Shown here one piece after another: positions 25,140 through 36,134 of a DNA stretch of 64,000 nt. Location: contig NC_133536.1 of assembly GCF_048544455.1 (NCBI RefSeq), positions 37,404,652 through 37,468,651 on the forward strand. Direction: 5' to 3'. Below the pieces are notes generated by a model. It was not told the origin of the DNA and ran no database searches. It worked only from the letters and a program-made list of their open reading frames with translations. This DNA is from Silene latifolia. Taxonomy: Eukaryota > Streptophyta > Magnoliopsida > Caryophyllales > Caryophyllaceae. How positions within the stretch are numbered: position 1 is the stretch's first letter; the number at the start of each line of letters is the position of its first letter. Both the position numbers and the translations under genes were made by a program.

Positions 25140-25252
25140 AATTCTTGTGTCCTCCGATAGGACCACCCTCCTTACACAAGGCAATCCACCAATGGAATAT
25201 TATAAAGACTTGGGTGTAAGGAGAACGGTCCTCTCAGAGGACACAAGAATAA
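25140..25252. repeat. Small foldback sequence
   Basis: ATTCTTGTGTCCTC... pairs with ...GAGGACACAAGAAT, and inner CTCCTTACAC pairs with GTGTAAGGAG, giving arms of about 38 bp. A related fragment (GGTGGATTGCCTTTG..GTGTAAGGAG) occurs near 32,020. Confidence 0.65.
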
Positions 25253-25747
25253 GACGGAGTAATTTTGGTGAAGAAACACACACATACAGATTTCCTTTTT
25301 TTAACGAATTTAGTAATTTAAGTTTATAAATTATCGACTAATATATTACGGAGTATATTTTTATAAAAATAAAAGTCAAAGATTCACGTCAGTAAAACGA
25401 AAACTTCATATTATGAAACGAGGAGAGTAATTTAATTTTATAATTTACCGACTAATACGTTACGTAGATGTAATTTTATAATTTACCGACTAATAAGTTA
25501 CGTGGTATAATTATGTATTTTTATAGATTATGAAAGTCAAAGAAATTAAAGGAGATTATGAAAGTCAAAGAAACTAAAGAAGTATAATTCAACTTTAATA
25601 TGAAATTCTTGAAAAAAAAAAATTAATGTGGAGGGAGTTTGAACCCAAACCCCCGCCAATCTACCATTTGAGATTCCCTAATAGCAAGTATCCAAACCAC
25701 CTGTGCTACCTTGATGTTATGCAAATATTGAAAGCGAATTTTATTTA

Positions 25748-26923
25748 GGATTATTTCATAGGAATAATCCATCCTATAGGTGACCTGCATAAATTACTCC
25801 ATCCTATAAATAATTCTAATTTAATCCCTCCTATCCCACTCCCTTCAGGTACCAAACTCACTTAATTGTTTGACCTGTGGTAACCTTTTCATCCCTTTTA
25901 TTTAACTCTCAAATTTGTCCCTTTCATCCTTTTTTTTTCGTAAAAAACACTCACCTCCACCACTATCCACACCGCCATACTCACCAGTCACCACCCCTAC
26001 ACACAACCCACCGTAAAAACCTTCATCACCATCGCTCACCACCTCAGCCTCCCATAACCCTTACGCACCGCCTTCAACACCATTACCGCTCAACACCAGT
26101 ATCGTCATCCTCTGTCTGATTTTCAGCGGATAACATTTAATTTTACAGATCAAATATACATTTAATTAACAATCTAAGACCATTTTCTACCCACAAAGCA
26201 AAAATACCACCGTTCAAATACCAACTTTTCTATGTATCTCCATCTTAGCCATGCCTTACCTGTGCATCGCCGTCCAATTATCGTAGTTTTTGTCGTCAAA
26301 TAGCAGTGGCAGTGGGGATGTTGTTATGTGCTTATTTCCTCATCTCAAATCATAAGCAGTCATAGCATATTTCATTGAATTAATTTTCAGCGCTAGAGCA
26401 ATCATATCAAACTTCATCAAAACAAAGTAACTCCCAAAATCAACTAACATTAATGTCGTTAATGCCAAGCTTCATTAGAAACCGCCGAAACAACTACATC
26501 TTCGATCCATTTTCCCTGGAAAAGTAATACTCAACGGAGGTTATAAATTCGACGGTTGTTTCTATGACGGTGGTGGCGGCGGCGGCGGCATTGGGTGGTG
26601 TTAGGATGGGAGTGGGAGAAATAATGGTTGATCAGAAATGAGGAATTGGGTTTGTTGGGTGGGATAAAGAGGAAGTGAGCCGAGAGAAGTAGGGCTGAGA
26701 AGTGAGAGGGAGAGTTTTTTTTTTTTTTTTTTTTATAATTTAATATTGTTTTATTAGTTTTAGATTTTTTTTTTTGAAGTGTGACCTTATGAGCAGGTAG
26801 CCGGTTACTTTAGACTATTATGGGAAGGTGCGTTGTATAGGACGGATTTAATTGGAATAACTGATAGGATGGAGTAATTTATGCAGGCCACCTATAGGAT
26901 GGATTATTCCTATGAAATAATCC
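25748..26923. mobile_element. Foldback MULE-type element, 1.18 kb, perfect 9-bp TSD
   Basis: TTTTATTTA flanks it at 25,739-25,747 and 26,924-26,932. The ends GGATTATTTCATAGG and CCTATGAAATAATCC begin a TIR of about 60 bp that includes CATCCTATAGG..ACCTGCATAAATTACTCC. The terminal 23 bp belong to the same family as 3700 and 5907, but the interior differs (short CCA/CAC-rich and GGTGGCGG stretches, and a run of about 19 T). No gene. Confidence 0.85.
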
Positions 26924-27779
26924 TTTTATTTATCCCCAAATTCATATAGGGCTATAGCCCATATAGCCCAAAGGCTAAATCCGCCCCTGGTCCTAACCAT
27001 TAAATTTTATCAATAGTATAAATCTTGCTACACCAAATCAAAAATCATGGGTCCGCCCCTGATTCACCTACCATACCTATAAATATATGCTAAAAATATT
27101 ACACTTTATTTTAGGAAATATGATTTAAGCAGCAAAAATAAGAGTTTCACCTATTCATTTAGTAAATAGGGGATTTCAGCTAAAGCATTTATTATTGTAT
27201 ATACATACCTTTATTCTGTTTATTAGCATGGTGTTCCGTATTTTACTCAGTTTACTGATATGCGGCGTACCGAGAGGCACATACTGTCTTACACAACAAC
27301 CAATCCAACTCGTAAAGTACCCGACATTCTCACCATATGGCAGCCCTGTATCTTTATCCCATTGTAAAGGATTATGTATCTTTGAATTTATTACTTCTAG
27401 GGAAACCCTATGGCGCATTCGACCCGCAGTGTGTTGCAAATTATTCTCATCACCTGAGTCGTCGGCTGACGCTTTCCATCATTTCTTTTCCGCTTTTCGA
27501 CCATATCTAAAGCAGAAATTAATAAACAAATAATAAAAATGCATACTTATAATAACAAACAAATCTCTAGAGATGAGGGTTTATTACTTCTTTAAAGAGG
27601 AGAATCCGGATTGATCTGGCAGCGGCAATGGCAATGATGACGATGACTGTGACGGTGATGGGGTAGACTGGTGGTTGAGGGGAAGCTTAGTGTTTGAGGA
27701 TATTATGTGGGGGAGGGGAAGCTCAGAGTATATATGTGTGAATAATACAACACTTGTAAGACCTTGTTTAATGGAAACT

Positions 27780-28030
27780 AATAAACACGGTATAAGAAAA
27801 ACCGTTGTATTTTGCTTCCAAATAGACAACGGTTTAGTTTGAAACCGTTATTGATTAGTATCATCTAAAACGATTTTGAAATAACCGTTGTCTTAAAGAT
27901 TTTCATTTTGTTTGATTTTACCGCCAAGAAATAAAATATCATTTTTATATAGATAACAACGGCCTCAACTGTTATAACTGTACACGTCCTGAACAACGGT
28001 TTAGGTATAACCGTTGTATTTTATATTTCC
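27780..28030. repeat. Internal cluster of CACTA subterminal-type motifs
   Basis: Several AACCGTTGT and AACGGTTT motifs lie between the 5' end of the TNP1-like gene and the 3' end of the TNP2-like gene. Two copies of TTTTACC(G/A)CCAAGAAATAAA-type sequence about 135 bp apart show that part of it is a tandem duplication. Confidence 0.7.
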
Positions 28031-28194
28031 TTTTGTTTTATTTTACCACCAAGAAATAAAGCACCATTTGGTAAGATTTTTTCCTAACCCGCCCGCTGCA
28101 ACAGCAGAAAAAGTTTACAACAGTAGTTTTATATATAACAGCAAGACAATAATTACACATGACGTAAAATATCTTGTTTGGATTGCTGATATTT

Positions 28195-31100
28195 TCACGG
28201 CTGCCGGGAACGTTTTTTGGATTTGCTAGTCTCTTCATTAACCCAAATACCTTCATCATGATCATCTCGTGTATATATGTTTGGAATGTTAACATTTTCA
28301 ACATCATTACCAAATTGCGATATAGCACTGTGATCAAGTCCTTCAAATTCGACGTCTTCATCATCTGGAATTCGACAATGGCAAGATAGAACAACTGGCC
28401 ACTTCTTATCCATAGGATCGGTAACATAAAACACTTGTTTTGCTTGTGACGCTAATATAAAAGGATCGTCCTTATTTCCAACCTTGTCAAAATTTACTAA
28501 TGTGAATCCTAAATCATTCTTTCTAGCACCATTGTTGTTGTCAACCCACTTGCACCGAAATAGAGGTATCTCAAAATCCATGTAGTCTAAAACCAATATC
28601 TCTTGAATAACTCCATAATATTGCATTGTACCCAAAATATGATTTTTATCCTTTGAACTAGCAAAGTATATTGCCTCAGAATCTACGCAAACTCCATTGT
28701 TTTGCATTGTGCTCGCCTCATCTTGAATGCGAGTGTAGAAAGTATACCCATTGATCGCATACCCGCTATAAAAAAGTTGCACGAGCATCAGGACCGAAAG
28801 CGAGATAATGTATGTAGACTGGGTGAGCAATCACCAATTGGGTTGTCATCATCGTAAATAGTATCCTTAAACCAGTCACTAAATTGATTGTTATGCTCAT
28901 TTGCATAACACCTTTCGTTCTTATGAGGGTGTTTTCCCTTAAGGTAATGCTGGTGTTCCATACTGTAAGGCTGGACATAATCATCGTTAAAAAGAACGTA
29001 TGTATGAGGTTTATGTCGCATGTCAGATGACATATCCTTGGAAACACGACCCCTTACACCTTTTCCATTCATCCAGTCACTATGACGATTTGTAGGAGCT
29101 CCAATTAACTCATCCAAGGAGAGGTACGCGTAACAATACGAAAGAGCTTCATCGATAATTGCTCACTCAGCAATACACCCCTCTGGACGATACCTATTAG
29201 ATGTGTAATCCTTGTAAAATTTCATCAATCGTTCAAATAGGTACTGATATCTCAAATACACTAGCCCGAGATACAAAACCTCCCGGACTAGGTCGACAGT
29301 CAAATGAACCATGATAGTGAAAAATGAGGGAGGAAAATACATTTCAAACTGATAAAGACTGGTGACGAGGATGTCCTGCAAATTTTTCGCTTCATCGGGA
29401 TCAATGACTTTACTGTTGATTGATCTGAAAAAATAGCAAAATCTAATTATAGCATGTCGAATCTTTGGAGGTAGAATGAAACGAACGACCTTAACTAGTA
29501 GTTGTTACATCAATGTATGACAGTCATGTGACTTTAAACCAGTAAGTTTTAGGTCCTGCAACGAAACAAGGCTTATAATATTAGACGAATAGCCCTCTGG
29601 AACCTTAATACCATGCCAGCATTCACAAAACTATTTTTTCTCCTTTTTTGAAAGAGTATGAGCTGCAGGCGGCAAAAAAGTCCGATTTTATTTTGTTTTA
29701 GCTGCCAGCTCGGGCTTAATACCCATCTGAACCATATCATCTCTAGCTGCCTTGTTGTCTTTTGTTCTACCTGGAACATTCAGCAGAGTATTGATTATAT
29801 TATTATCACAAACGTTCTTTGCAATGTGCATAAAATCTAGGCAATGTCTAACCGGGAGGTCACGCCAGTATGGAAGTTTGGTAAAAAAAGATTTTTTTTT
29901 ATAACCACGAGTAGATAACTTAGGTACCTTCTTCACATACGTTATCTCAATATCTTTCACTTTCTCATACACTTCATGACCATTCAAAATCTGAGAACTC
30001 CCACGCTGCTCAGGACACCCATTAAATGCCTTGTGAAGCTTACGATAATGATGATCAAGGCATAACCATCGACGATTTTCCCTGTACACATGCCTGCGAG
30101 AATGCTTCAAATATTCTAATTCAACATCCCCCCCCCCCACACAACCCCCCCCCCCCCCCCCACACACACACAATGGGCAAGCCTCTTTCCCATGTACACT
30201 ACGTCCAGAAAGATCGTCGTACGCCGGAAAGTCAGTTATTGTACACAATAACATAGCTCTCAGATTGAAACTTTCCTTCTTATAACCATCAAACACCGGT
30301 ATCCCTCTTTCCCACAGAATCTTCAGATCATCTAAAAGTGATTCCAAATACACATCTATGTCATTTCCAGGTTTTCGAGGGCCAGATATCAACAAAGACA
30401 ACATCAGATACTTCCGTTTCATGCAAACCATGGGGGCAAATTATAGATGGCCAACACAACTAGGCAAATACTGTGTTGGGTACTCATGTTTCCATGAGGG
30501 TTCATTCTATCTGTGGAGAGCGCTAGATGCAAGTTCCTTGCTTCTTTGGCGAAGTCAGGATATTTAGCATCAAACTGTTTCCACTGTTGACCATCCACTG
30601 GGTGTCTTGACTTTCCATCTTCAATCCTTCCACTATTATGCCAAGTCAACATTGTTGCATCTTCTTCATTCAAATAAATCTTTATGAATCTTGATATTAT
30701 TGGAAAATACCACAACACCTTAGCTGGGATCCCTTCCTTAGTCTTATAACGCCATATAGAGAAGCGCGGACAATATGATAATTTCTCATAATCTTTACGG
30801 TACAATATGCAGTCATTGGGACAAGCATGTGTTTTCGCATATTCCATGCCCAATTCTCTAATCATTTTTTAGCCTCATATATCCGACTCGGAAGAACATT
30901 ATCGTCAGGAAGCATGTCACATAGCAAAGCTAAAAGATCCGTAAAACTCTTATCACTCCACCTATATGCCTCCTTCAAGTTATATAACTTTACCACTGTG
31001 GATAATTTGGTATACTTCTTACAATTAGTAAATAAAGGCATTTCAGATTGACTCAATTTCTCAATTAAATCATCAGCATTTATTTCCCCATCACTGGTAG

Positions 31101-31505
31101 CTTCAAAATCATCGAATCCATCATCTTCAGCAAACTTCTCACCGAAAAAAACTTCAGTTGTAGGTGAACGATTTTTTACACACACACATCATATCCCCCA
31201 TCCCCTATATCTAAACCAACAGCTTCAGGTGTATGATTATTTACCTCTACATCAGATTCCCCATCCTCATCCTCTAATTCTCCATAAAAAAATCCAATGC
31301 CTATAATCTCTACTGAAACTATTCTTTTCTAAGTGTATTTTGACATCTGGGATAGGCAAAACTATAATATTACCACATCTATTACAAGGGCAGGGGATTG
31401 ATGAGTGGAGATGAAAATTTTCACTAACGAAATTGTAAAAACAGCAATTCCATCATTATAAATGGGATCACCAATTTCACCATCAATCATCCAAGTACGA
31501 CCCAT
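28195..31505 (-). pseudogene. TNP2-like CACTA transposase (TAD, Tnp2, DUF4218, DUF4216), frameshifted
   Basis: Main transposase of En/Spm-type elements. Read right to left: a transposase-associated domain starting MGRTWMIDGE with a PCPCNRCGN zinc motif (about 31,505-31,300); an acidic linker; the tnp2 core (PDNC-type region ACPNDCILYRKDYEKL, DGKSRHPVDGQQW, GPRKPGNDIDVYLESLLDDL, LPYWRDLPVRHCLDFMHIAKNV; about 30,865-29,690); DUF4218 (PPSFFTIMVHLTVDLVREV..NRYRPEGCIAE, about 29,380-29,160); and DUF4216 near 28,780-28,240 (VLDYMDFEIPLFRCKWVD). Several frameshifts and stops, plus a poly-C/CA tract expanded in the core near 30,130, make it non-functional. Domain order is that of complete family members. 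Confidence 0.88.
30128..30176. repeat. Poly-C / (CA)n tract within the TNP2 pseudogene
   Basis: Two C runs (10 and about 18 C) separated by ACACAA and followed by a short CA repeat, in a position where homologues encode a conserved zinc-binding stretch after CPLC. A slippage expansion that probably adds a frameshift. Confidence 0.85.
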
Positions 31506-31659
31506 ATATAAACTAGTAGCTATGAAAATGAGATCACCTTTTTTAAGCAATAAAGATTAATGACGGCGACGACGACGACGGCAAAGATGACTTGTTCACC
31601 AATAGTCATTCTATTAATAATACCTTTCAAATTTCATTTATTTTTAGAGTTGCATAATC

Positions 31660-33240
31660 TAAGACGGTTCTTATAAGAACCGTTGTAATTACATGCATGC
31701 ATGAGGTGAATAATGGTCAAACAACCAATAATAATAGGGCATGCATTGGTAAACTAAAATCACAAAATTTTCAGTTTTCACAGTGGATATGTGTTTACAA
31801 CGGTTTAACAAAAACCGTTGTTAATGGGTGTAACATGACAACGTCTTTAAAATAACTATTGTTGATATATGTAATATGATAACGGCTTAATAAAGAACCG
31901 TTATTATTTTGTCTTATTATTATTATAACGGTTCCAATTCTTATTATCTTATTATACCGTTTCCATTCTTTTTTATTATTATAAGTAGAAAGTTAGTCAT
32001 TATAATATTTTATTTGGTGGATTGCCTTTGAGTGTAAGGAGTAACATACTCCCGGAGGACACAATAATTTTTCTGGTGATATTGTTTCTGAATTCCAGAG
32101 GATGGAGTAACAAAAAACATAACAAATAACATAAATAATTAAACTTTAATTCAAAGAACCACCATAATCCAAATACAACTCATAATGCCAGATAATAATT
32201 AAAGACTTAATTAGAATCTGATGAAGTATTAGGATAGTCTTCATGCCCAATTTCGGCATGGATCAAGTCATAGATCGACTCTTCATCATCAGCGGGCAGC
32301 GCAGGTGGATTGGCCTCTTTCTCCCATGACATAGGCACGGTGACAAGAATGTGATGCTTCCTTTAATGTCTCAGCAGAAGATGATCAACATGGGTCGCAA
32401 CCCCATAGATAAGGGCCCTTTTGTTTAGCATCCGAATAGAAGTCCTCTTTCCCCGCATCTTCCTCCAAAAATCTAGCCCCTAATTTTCTTGCCTGACGAA
32501 AACTATCATGGCAATTAGCTTCGTCAAACACGATAAAAGTGAAGCCTATAAAACCTTGTTTGTTTGTAGACACAAGGTACAGTTTTTTAACCGCAGTGAA
32601 ACCGGAGTCATGAAACATTTGCGTCAACCACCCAAAATTATGGTTTAAACCCTTTCCATTCACATCATAATGAAGCGGGAGATTATGAAGATTGCAAGTA
32701 AAAGGCTGTGCCTAACGAGTATGTGATTGTAGCTCTGATATACCAGCCATATTTTTTTAGAGAGAAATTAAAGAGTAAATGTTTAATAATTTAGATTTTG
32801 AACTAAAACATTGTGAAGACATATTTATAAAATTATTTTGGTCAAATTGAATATTATTAGTCAAATTGAATATTTATTAAAGATCTGATAAAGTTTTGCA
32901 TGCAGTGGTCTAACTGAGAAATCTAATCAAATAGTGACAACGGTTGAATTGAAAAACCGTTCTTTCATAATAGAAAATGATAACGGTTACAAGAAACTCG
33001 TATCTATAACATAACAACGGGTACCACAATCCGTTGCTGGTGTTAATTTAATAACAGTTTCGAAATGACGTTTTCTTAAACTGGTAACGCTTGTCTAACA
33101 ACCGTTGATAAGAGCGATTTTATAACAAGTTTTTGGAAATCGTTAAACGTTTTTTATAAGGGTTTGTTAAGAAGTCGTTTTCGTATTATAAAAACAACGG
33201 TTTTCAAGGGAAACCGTTATTCTCATTATCGCGGTCTAGG
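31660..33240. repeat. CACTA subterminal repeats, right end, around the XS gene
   Basis: Many AACGGTT / AACCGTT motifs in both orientations at 31,660-31,990 and 32,935-33,240, flanking the XS-domain gene. The density matches the left end. Confidence 0.8.
32207..32750 (-). pseudogene. XS-domain-like protein within the CACTA element, broken
   Basis: ATG at 32,750 (MAGISELQ). The frame has a TAG after 12 codons, then an XS-like domain: WLTQMFHDSGF..VKKLYLV, KQGFIGFTFIVFDEANC, FRQARKLG, GKEDFYSD. A one-base frameshift near 32,405 moves the read to YGVATHVDHLL, matching the YGW-A--DD end of XS domains. An acidic tail (DDEESIYDLIHAEIG) ends at TAA 32,207-32,209. XS domains occur in SGS3 and FDM/IDN2 proteins, where they bind 5'-overhang dsRNA in RNA silencing. 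It is not a standard CACTA gene. The original protein was about 180 residues, shorter than SGS3 and without visible zinc finger or coiled coil. The domain call is by motif pattern; role in the element is unknown. Confidence 0.6.
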
Positions 33241-33342
33241 TTTCCGCCAATATTTGAAAAACGGTAATCTAAGTGTCATTATTAAATGCATTAAAGTGTT
33301 GTGATACTCTCCTTATTGAATGCCAGATTTGGCGTAGTGTAA

Positions 33343-35112
33343 CGAGTCCGACGAGTGTTACAAGTGTCTCTTGAAGAAGTTAGGTGACATTTTAGATTGC
33401 ACGGGAGCGGCCCCTTCTGTTTTTGTCACCGACCGAGAATTGGGTTTGATCAACGCTCTTAATGTTGTATATCCCGGGGTTGATCACTTGTTATGTCAAT
33501 GGCACGTGAACAAAGCCATAAATGCTAAAGCTTTGGAATTCTACCAAACTGAGAGGATGAAGGCATTTATCATCAGAAATCCAGAAGACGGTTGGAATAA
33601 AGTGATCAATGCACTTACCGAGAAAGCGTTTCAGCAAGCTTGGGCGTCTTTCATTGGCCACTTATGTCGGGAGAGCTTGGGGTGAGCACACAAGGAAGTT
33701 TGTTTAATGCTATACAAACGAGGTCTTCCATCTTGGTAACACAGCAACTTCCCGTGTTGAGTCAGCACATTCTTTATTGAAGGCTTGGTTGAAATCTAGT
33801 AATCTCACACTTGATACCATGTGGTCCCGTATCGACGCCATGCTTGAAGGTCAACAATCAAACATTATAAAAGAACTCAAAGCTTAAAAGAGTAGACCAA
33901 GGATTTTATCTCGTACTTTCCCTTTGTTGAATAGGGTCGTTTCCATTAAGGCCATAGAGATAATGGAGAAAGAACTATTGAGAGGCCTTAGACTGGGTAT
34001 CGGGTTGGAGGATGGATGCAGACACATGATACGAATGACTCATGGATTACCTTACGCATACAATTTGGTTTCTTTGCACAAAAGAGGTATGAGGGTCCAT
34101 CTCGAGGATATTCATGTCTTTTGGAAGACATTGGTGTACGACAGTCCTGAACAAATGCCGAAAAATGACAACGGTTTGTTCAAGGAACTTGTAAATGATT
34201 TGAGAAACGGAGACCCGGTGTATCCAAGGGCGGTATTAGACTTGTTACGTGACTTCTAACACCCGGAAGACGGAGATATTTTGCCACCCCCTATTAATGA
34301 GCATCCGAAGGGTTGTCCGAGAGATCCTACAACTAGAAACAAGTCGGGTTTCGAGCATACCCAAAGGAAGTTCGGGACACCAAGAACTAACGATTCAATA
34401 AACACACAACCGCCACAACATAGAGTTGGTGATTTCGAATCGGGAGGTCCCGGTGCTCCATTGGAAAGGAACATCACCATTGGTCTTATATCATCATGGG
34501 ACAAACGTTTTGGTATTCCTAAAGTGCTTTGGAGCCACTTTGATGGTTGGGTGGATGTTAGAGATGACGGGCATTGTGGATTCCGGGTGATATATCACGC
34601 TTATCGGGGCCAAGAGGCAGATTATATAGTTATGTGGAGATGAAGAGCGACGATATATACAGACAGTTGTTCGGAGTTTACCCATCATCAACCACCGGTC
34701 TAACAGGGTTTGAGTCGGCTATTATACGACGGAGTTCTTTACTCCGACTGTATGTGGGTATGATCATTGGACGTGTGGTGACAATTTGCTCGTGTTTTCA
34801 ATCATGTACGACGGGATAGTGGAGAGAAATTTTGGGAAGGCTATTGCAACACTATAATGCCATTAAAGACCCCAATTGTTGACCGACAACCGTACGGTAT
34901 TATGTGGATTACCCTCCACCATGACCATTGGATGCGGTTACATTCTAGATCTCCGATTGAGAGTCTACCTATGCCACCACTTCCCCCCCACTTGGTTGAC
35001 CTACCGATATGATAGTGTTGCTCACCTTGATACGTTATACGAGCAGAACATTGAGAACTTGCATACTCACATGAACTCCACACCAAGAAAACGTCGTACA
35101 AGGCAAACATAA
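33343..35112 (+). pseudogene. MULE transposase 3' part with OTU-like C-terminal domain
   Basis: Continuation of the transposase cut by the CACTA element. The first stretch has the second catalytic Asp (FVTDRELGLINAL) and the CQWHVNK motif of mudrA/FAR1 proteins. A frameshift near 33,690 and stops near 33,885 and 34,257 follow, with LKAWLKSSNLTLDTMWSRID recognisable between. After a linker comes an OTU-like segment, HFDGWVDVRDDGHCGFRVIYHA, with the D-G-x-C-G-F-R core holding the expected catalytic Cys. A further frameshift near 34,640 leads to a tail ending RKRRTRQT at TAA 35,110-35,112. OTU or Ulp1 protease domains are known in some MULE lineages; the target is unknown. Confidence 0.82.
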
Positions 35113-35357
35113 GTTTGAATTTAATTAAGTTGTGCCATTATTCCATTAAATATGAATTTAATTAAGTTCTACCATTATTCCATTAATTATGAATTTAAAT
35201 AAGTTGTGTTTTAACTTTATTATGTCATTTATCGACAATGTACCGTTTGAAATTTCAAAAAATATAACCGTTTGAAATTTCAAAAAATATAACCATTTGA
35301 AATTCAAAAAATTGTTACTGTTATTAATTCAAACATTATAACCTTTATCAATTGGGT

Positions 35358-35366
35358 ATAAATACC
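35358..35366 (+). promoter_or_regulatory. TATA box for the small MULE gene
   Basis: TATAAATAC lies about 100 bp upstream of ATG 35,461, with CAAT-like sequence and a pyrimidine/CA-rich leader between. It suggests the small gene had its own promoter. Confidence 0.55.
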
Positions 35367-35460
35367 CCTTGCTGATGTTCATTCCAATCACAACATCTCA
35401 TCTTATTCACTATTAAAAATCTCAATTACTCAATCAAATTCATTCAGAAGAATACTAAAA

Positions 35461-35842
35461 TGGCCACAAATGCTCAAAAAATCAGAGTGTACCAACAAAA
35501 GATCGACTCAATGGTTGAGGATTTACCAGTGTTAGTGGCTCGCCTTGAATTAGTCGTCCCGTTAACGACGATGTTGTGTCTGCAGAAACATTAACAGAAA
35601 AGATGTGGGAGTATCAGAGGTTGCGAAGTGATGTCCTTGTATATTTTGAGCGCATACTGACCGTGCTCAAGTACGCAACACTTTCCGATTTGTGTGCCGG
35701 TAGAGTGTTCAACCTCGGAAATGCCAAAATCGACATCGTAGATATCTATGATCAATATGTTGCTGCTCAACCTGAAGAAATTGAGGCCGGAGAGGATGTA
35801 GAAGATCTGGAATCGTCATCTTCATCAGCTGAAGATAATTAA
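35461..35842 (+). pseudogene. Small MULE-encoded protein of unknown function
   Basis: ATG 35,461 (MATNAQKIRVYQQKIDSMVE) opens a frame of about 38 codons. A one-base frameshift near 35,560 joins it to ETLTEKMWEYQRLRSDVLVYF..., ending at TAA 35,840-35,842 after a Glu/Ser-rich tail. The combined product would be about 126 residues, mostly helical and acidic at the C-terminus. I do not recognise a domain. Its place between the transposase and the mobile-domain gene suggests an accessory protein of the element. Confidence 0.55.
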
Positions 35843-36134
35843 GTTCGAATTTAAATTCGAATTTAATTAAAATAAATACTATGTTTTAGTTAAGTTATAT
35901 TTTCAATTTATGTCATTTTTTAATTTCCATCTTTTTTTAATTAAGTTGTATCTTCAATTTATGTCATGTTTTAATTAAGTGTATTTTTAATTAAGTTGTA
36001 TTTTCAATTTATGTCGTGTTTTATTTAAGTGTATTTTAAATCTCGTCGTTTCATTATGGGGTTGATCAATAAAATGGTTACTAAGATAAATTATCCATAC
36101 ATGCAAAAATAAAATAAATGAATACTAAACTAAA

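Larger units (their letters stand above)
24918..26989. mobile_element. hAT-type non-autonomous element, 2.07 kb
   Basis: The ends are CAGGGGCGGAGCCAGGATTT and the complementary AAATCCGCCCCTG. The flanks GTCCTCAC (24,910-24,917) and GTCCTAAC (26,990-26,997) form an 8-bp TSD with one mismatch. CAGGG...CCCTG termini plus an 8-bp TSD are typical of hAT. No transposase is present. It hosts a small foldback (25,140-25,252) and a MULE foldback (25,748-26,923). Confidence 0.85.
24085..27175. repeat. Dispersed repeat, long copy, in the TNP1-like intron
   Basis: It shares its start (TAGTTTAGATTCCCCGCAAT) and end (TTCACCTATTCATTTAGTAAATAGG) with the short copy at 10,227-10,854. The extra length is due to later insertions, including the hAT element at 24,918-26,989. 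The class is unresolved. Confidence 0.55.
21923..27510 (-). pseudogene. TNP1-like (Ptta/En/Spm) CACTA accessory protein, interrupted
   Basis: The gene reads right to left. An N-terminal exon (about 27,510-27,210) encodes RMRHRVSLEVI and ENVGYFTSWIG..VRQYVPL, with a frameshift near 27,455. A 3.1 kb repeat (24,085-27,175) fills the following intron. Later exons give the Ptta/En/Spm domain (KTGEALRSWK... then YLYVSQDHWDSYIAYR, 24,010-23,801), GRDDILARAIGKAEHPGRVRG (about 23,270-23,200), a Glu-rich coiled coil (about 23,070-22,915) and a C-terminal domain (FPNEEVTYLKEALSSYVQ, about 22,335). An in-frame TAG follows that last motif where Trp is usual in the family. Exon ends are approximate. TNP1-type proteins bind the subterminal repeats and help TNP2 excise the element. 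Confidence 0.75.
19869..33339. mobile_element. CACTA (En/Spm) transposon, 13.5 kb
   Basis: The perfect 13-bp terminal inverted repeat CACTACGCCAAAT / ATTTGGCGTAGTG lies at 19,869-19,881 and 33,327-33,339, flanked by the 3-bp duplication TAA (19,866-19,868 and 33,340-33,342). Subterminal regions are full of ACAACGGTTT and AACCGTTGT in both orientations, the usual transposase-binding repeats. It carries TNP1-like, TNP2-like and XS-domain genes, all on the minus strand and all decayed. It sits in the coding exon of a MULE transposase, and removing it with one TSD copy restores that frame, which proves the insertion order. Confidence 0.95.

Noticed and set aside
25877..26119. 80-codon His/Pro-rich frame
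   Set aside because: It derives from a CCA/CAC-rich stretch inside a foldback element; no gene structure.
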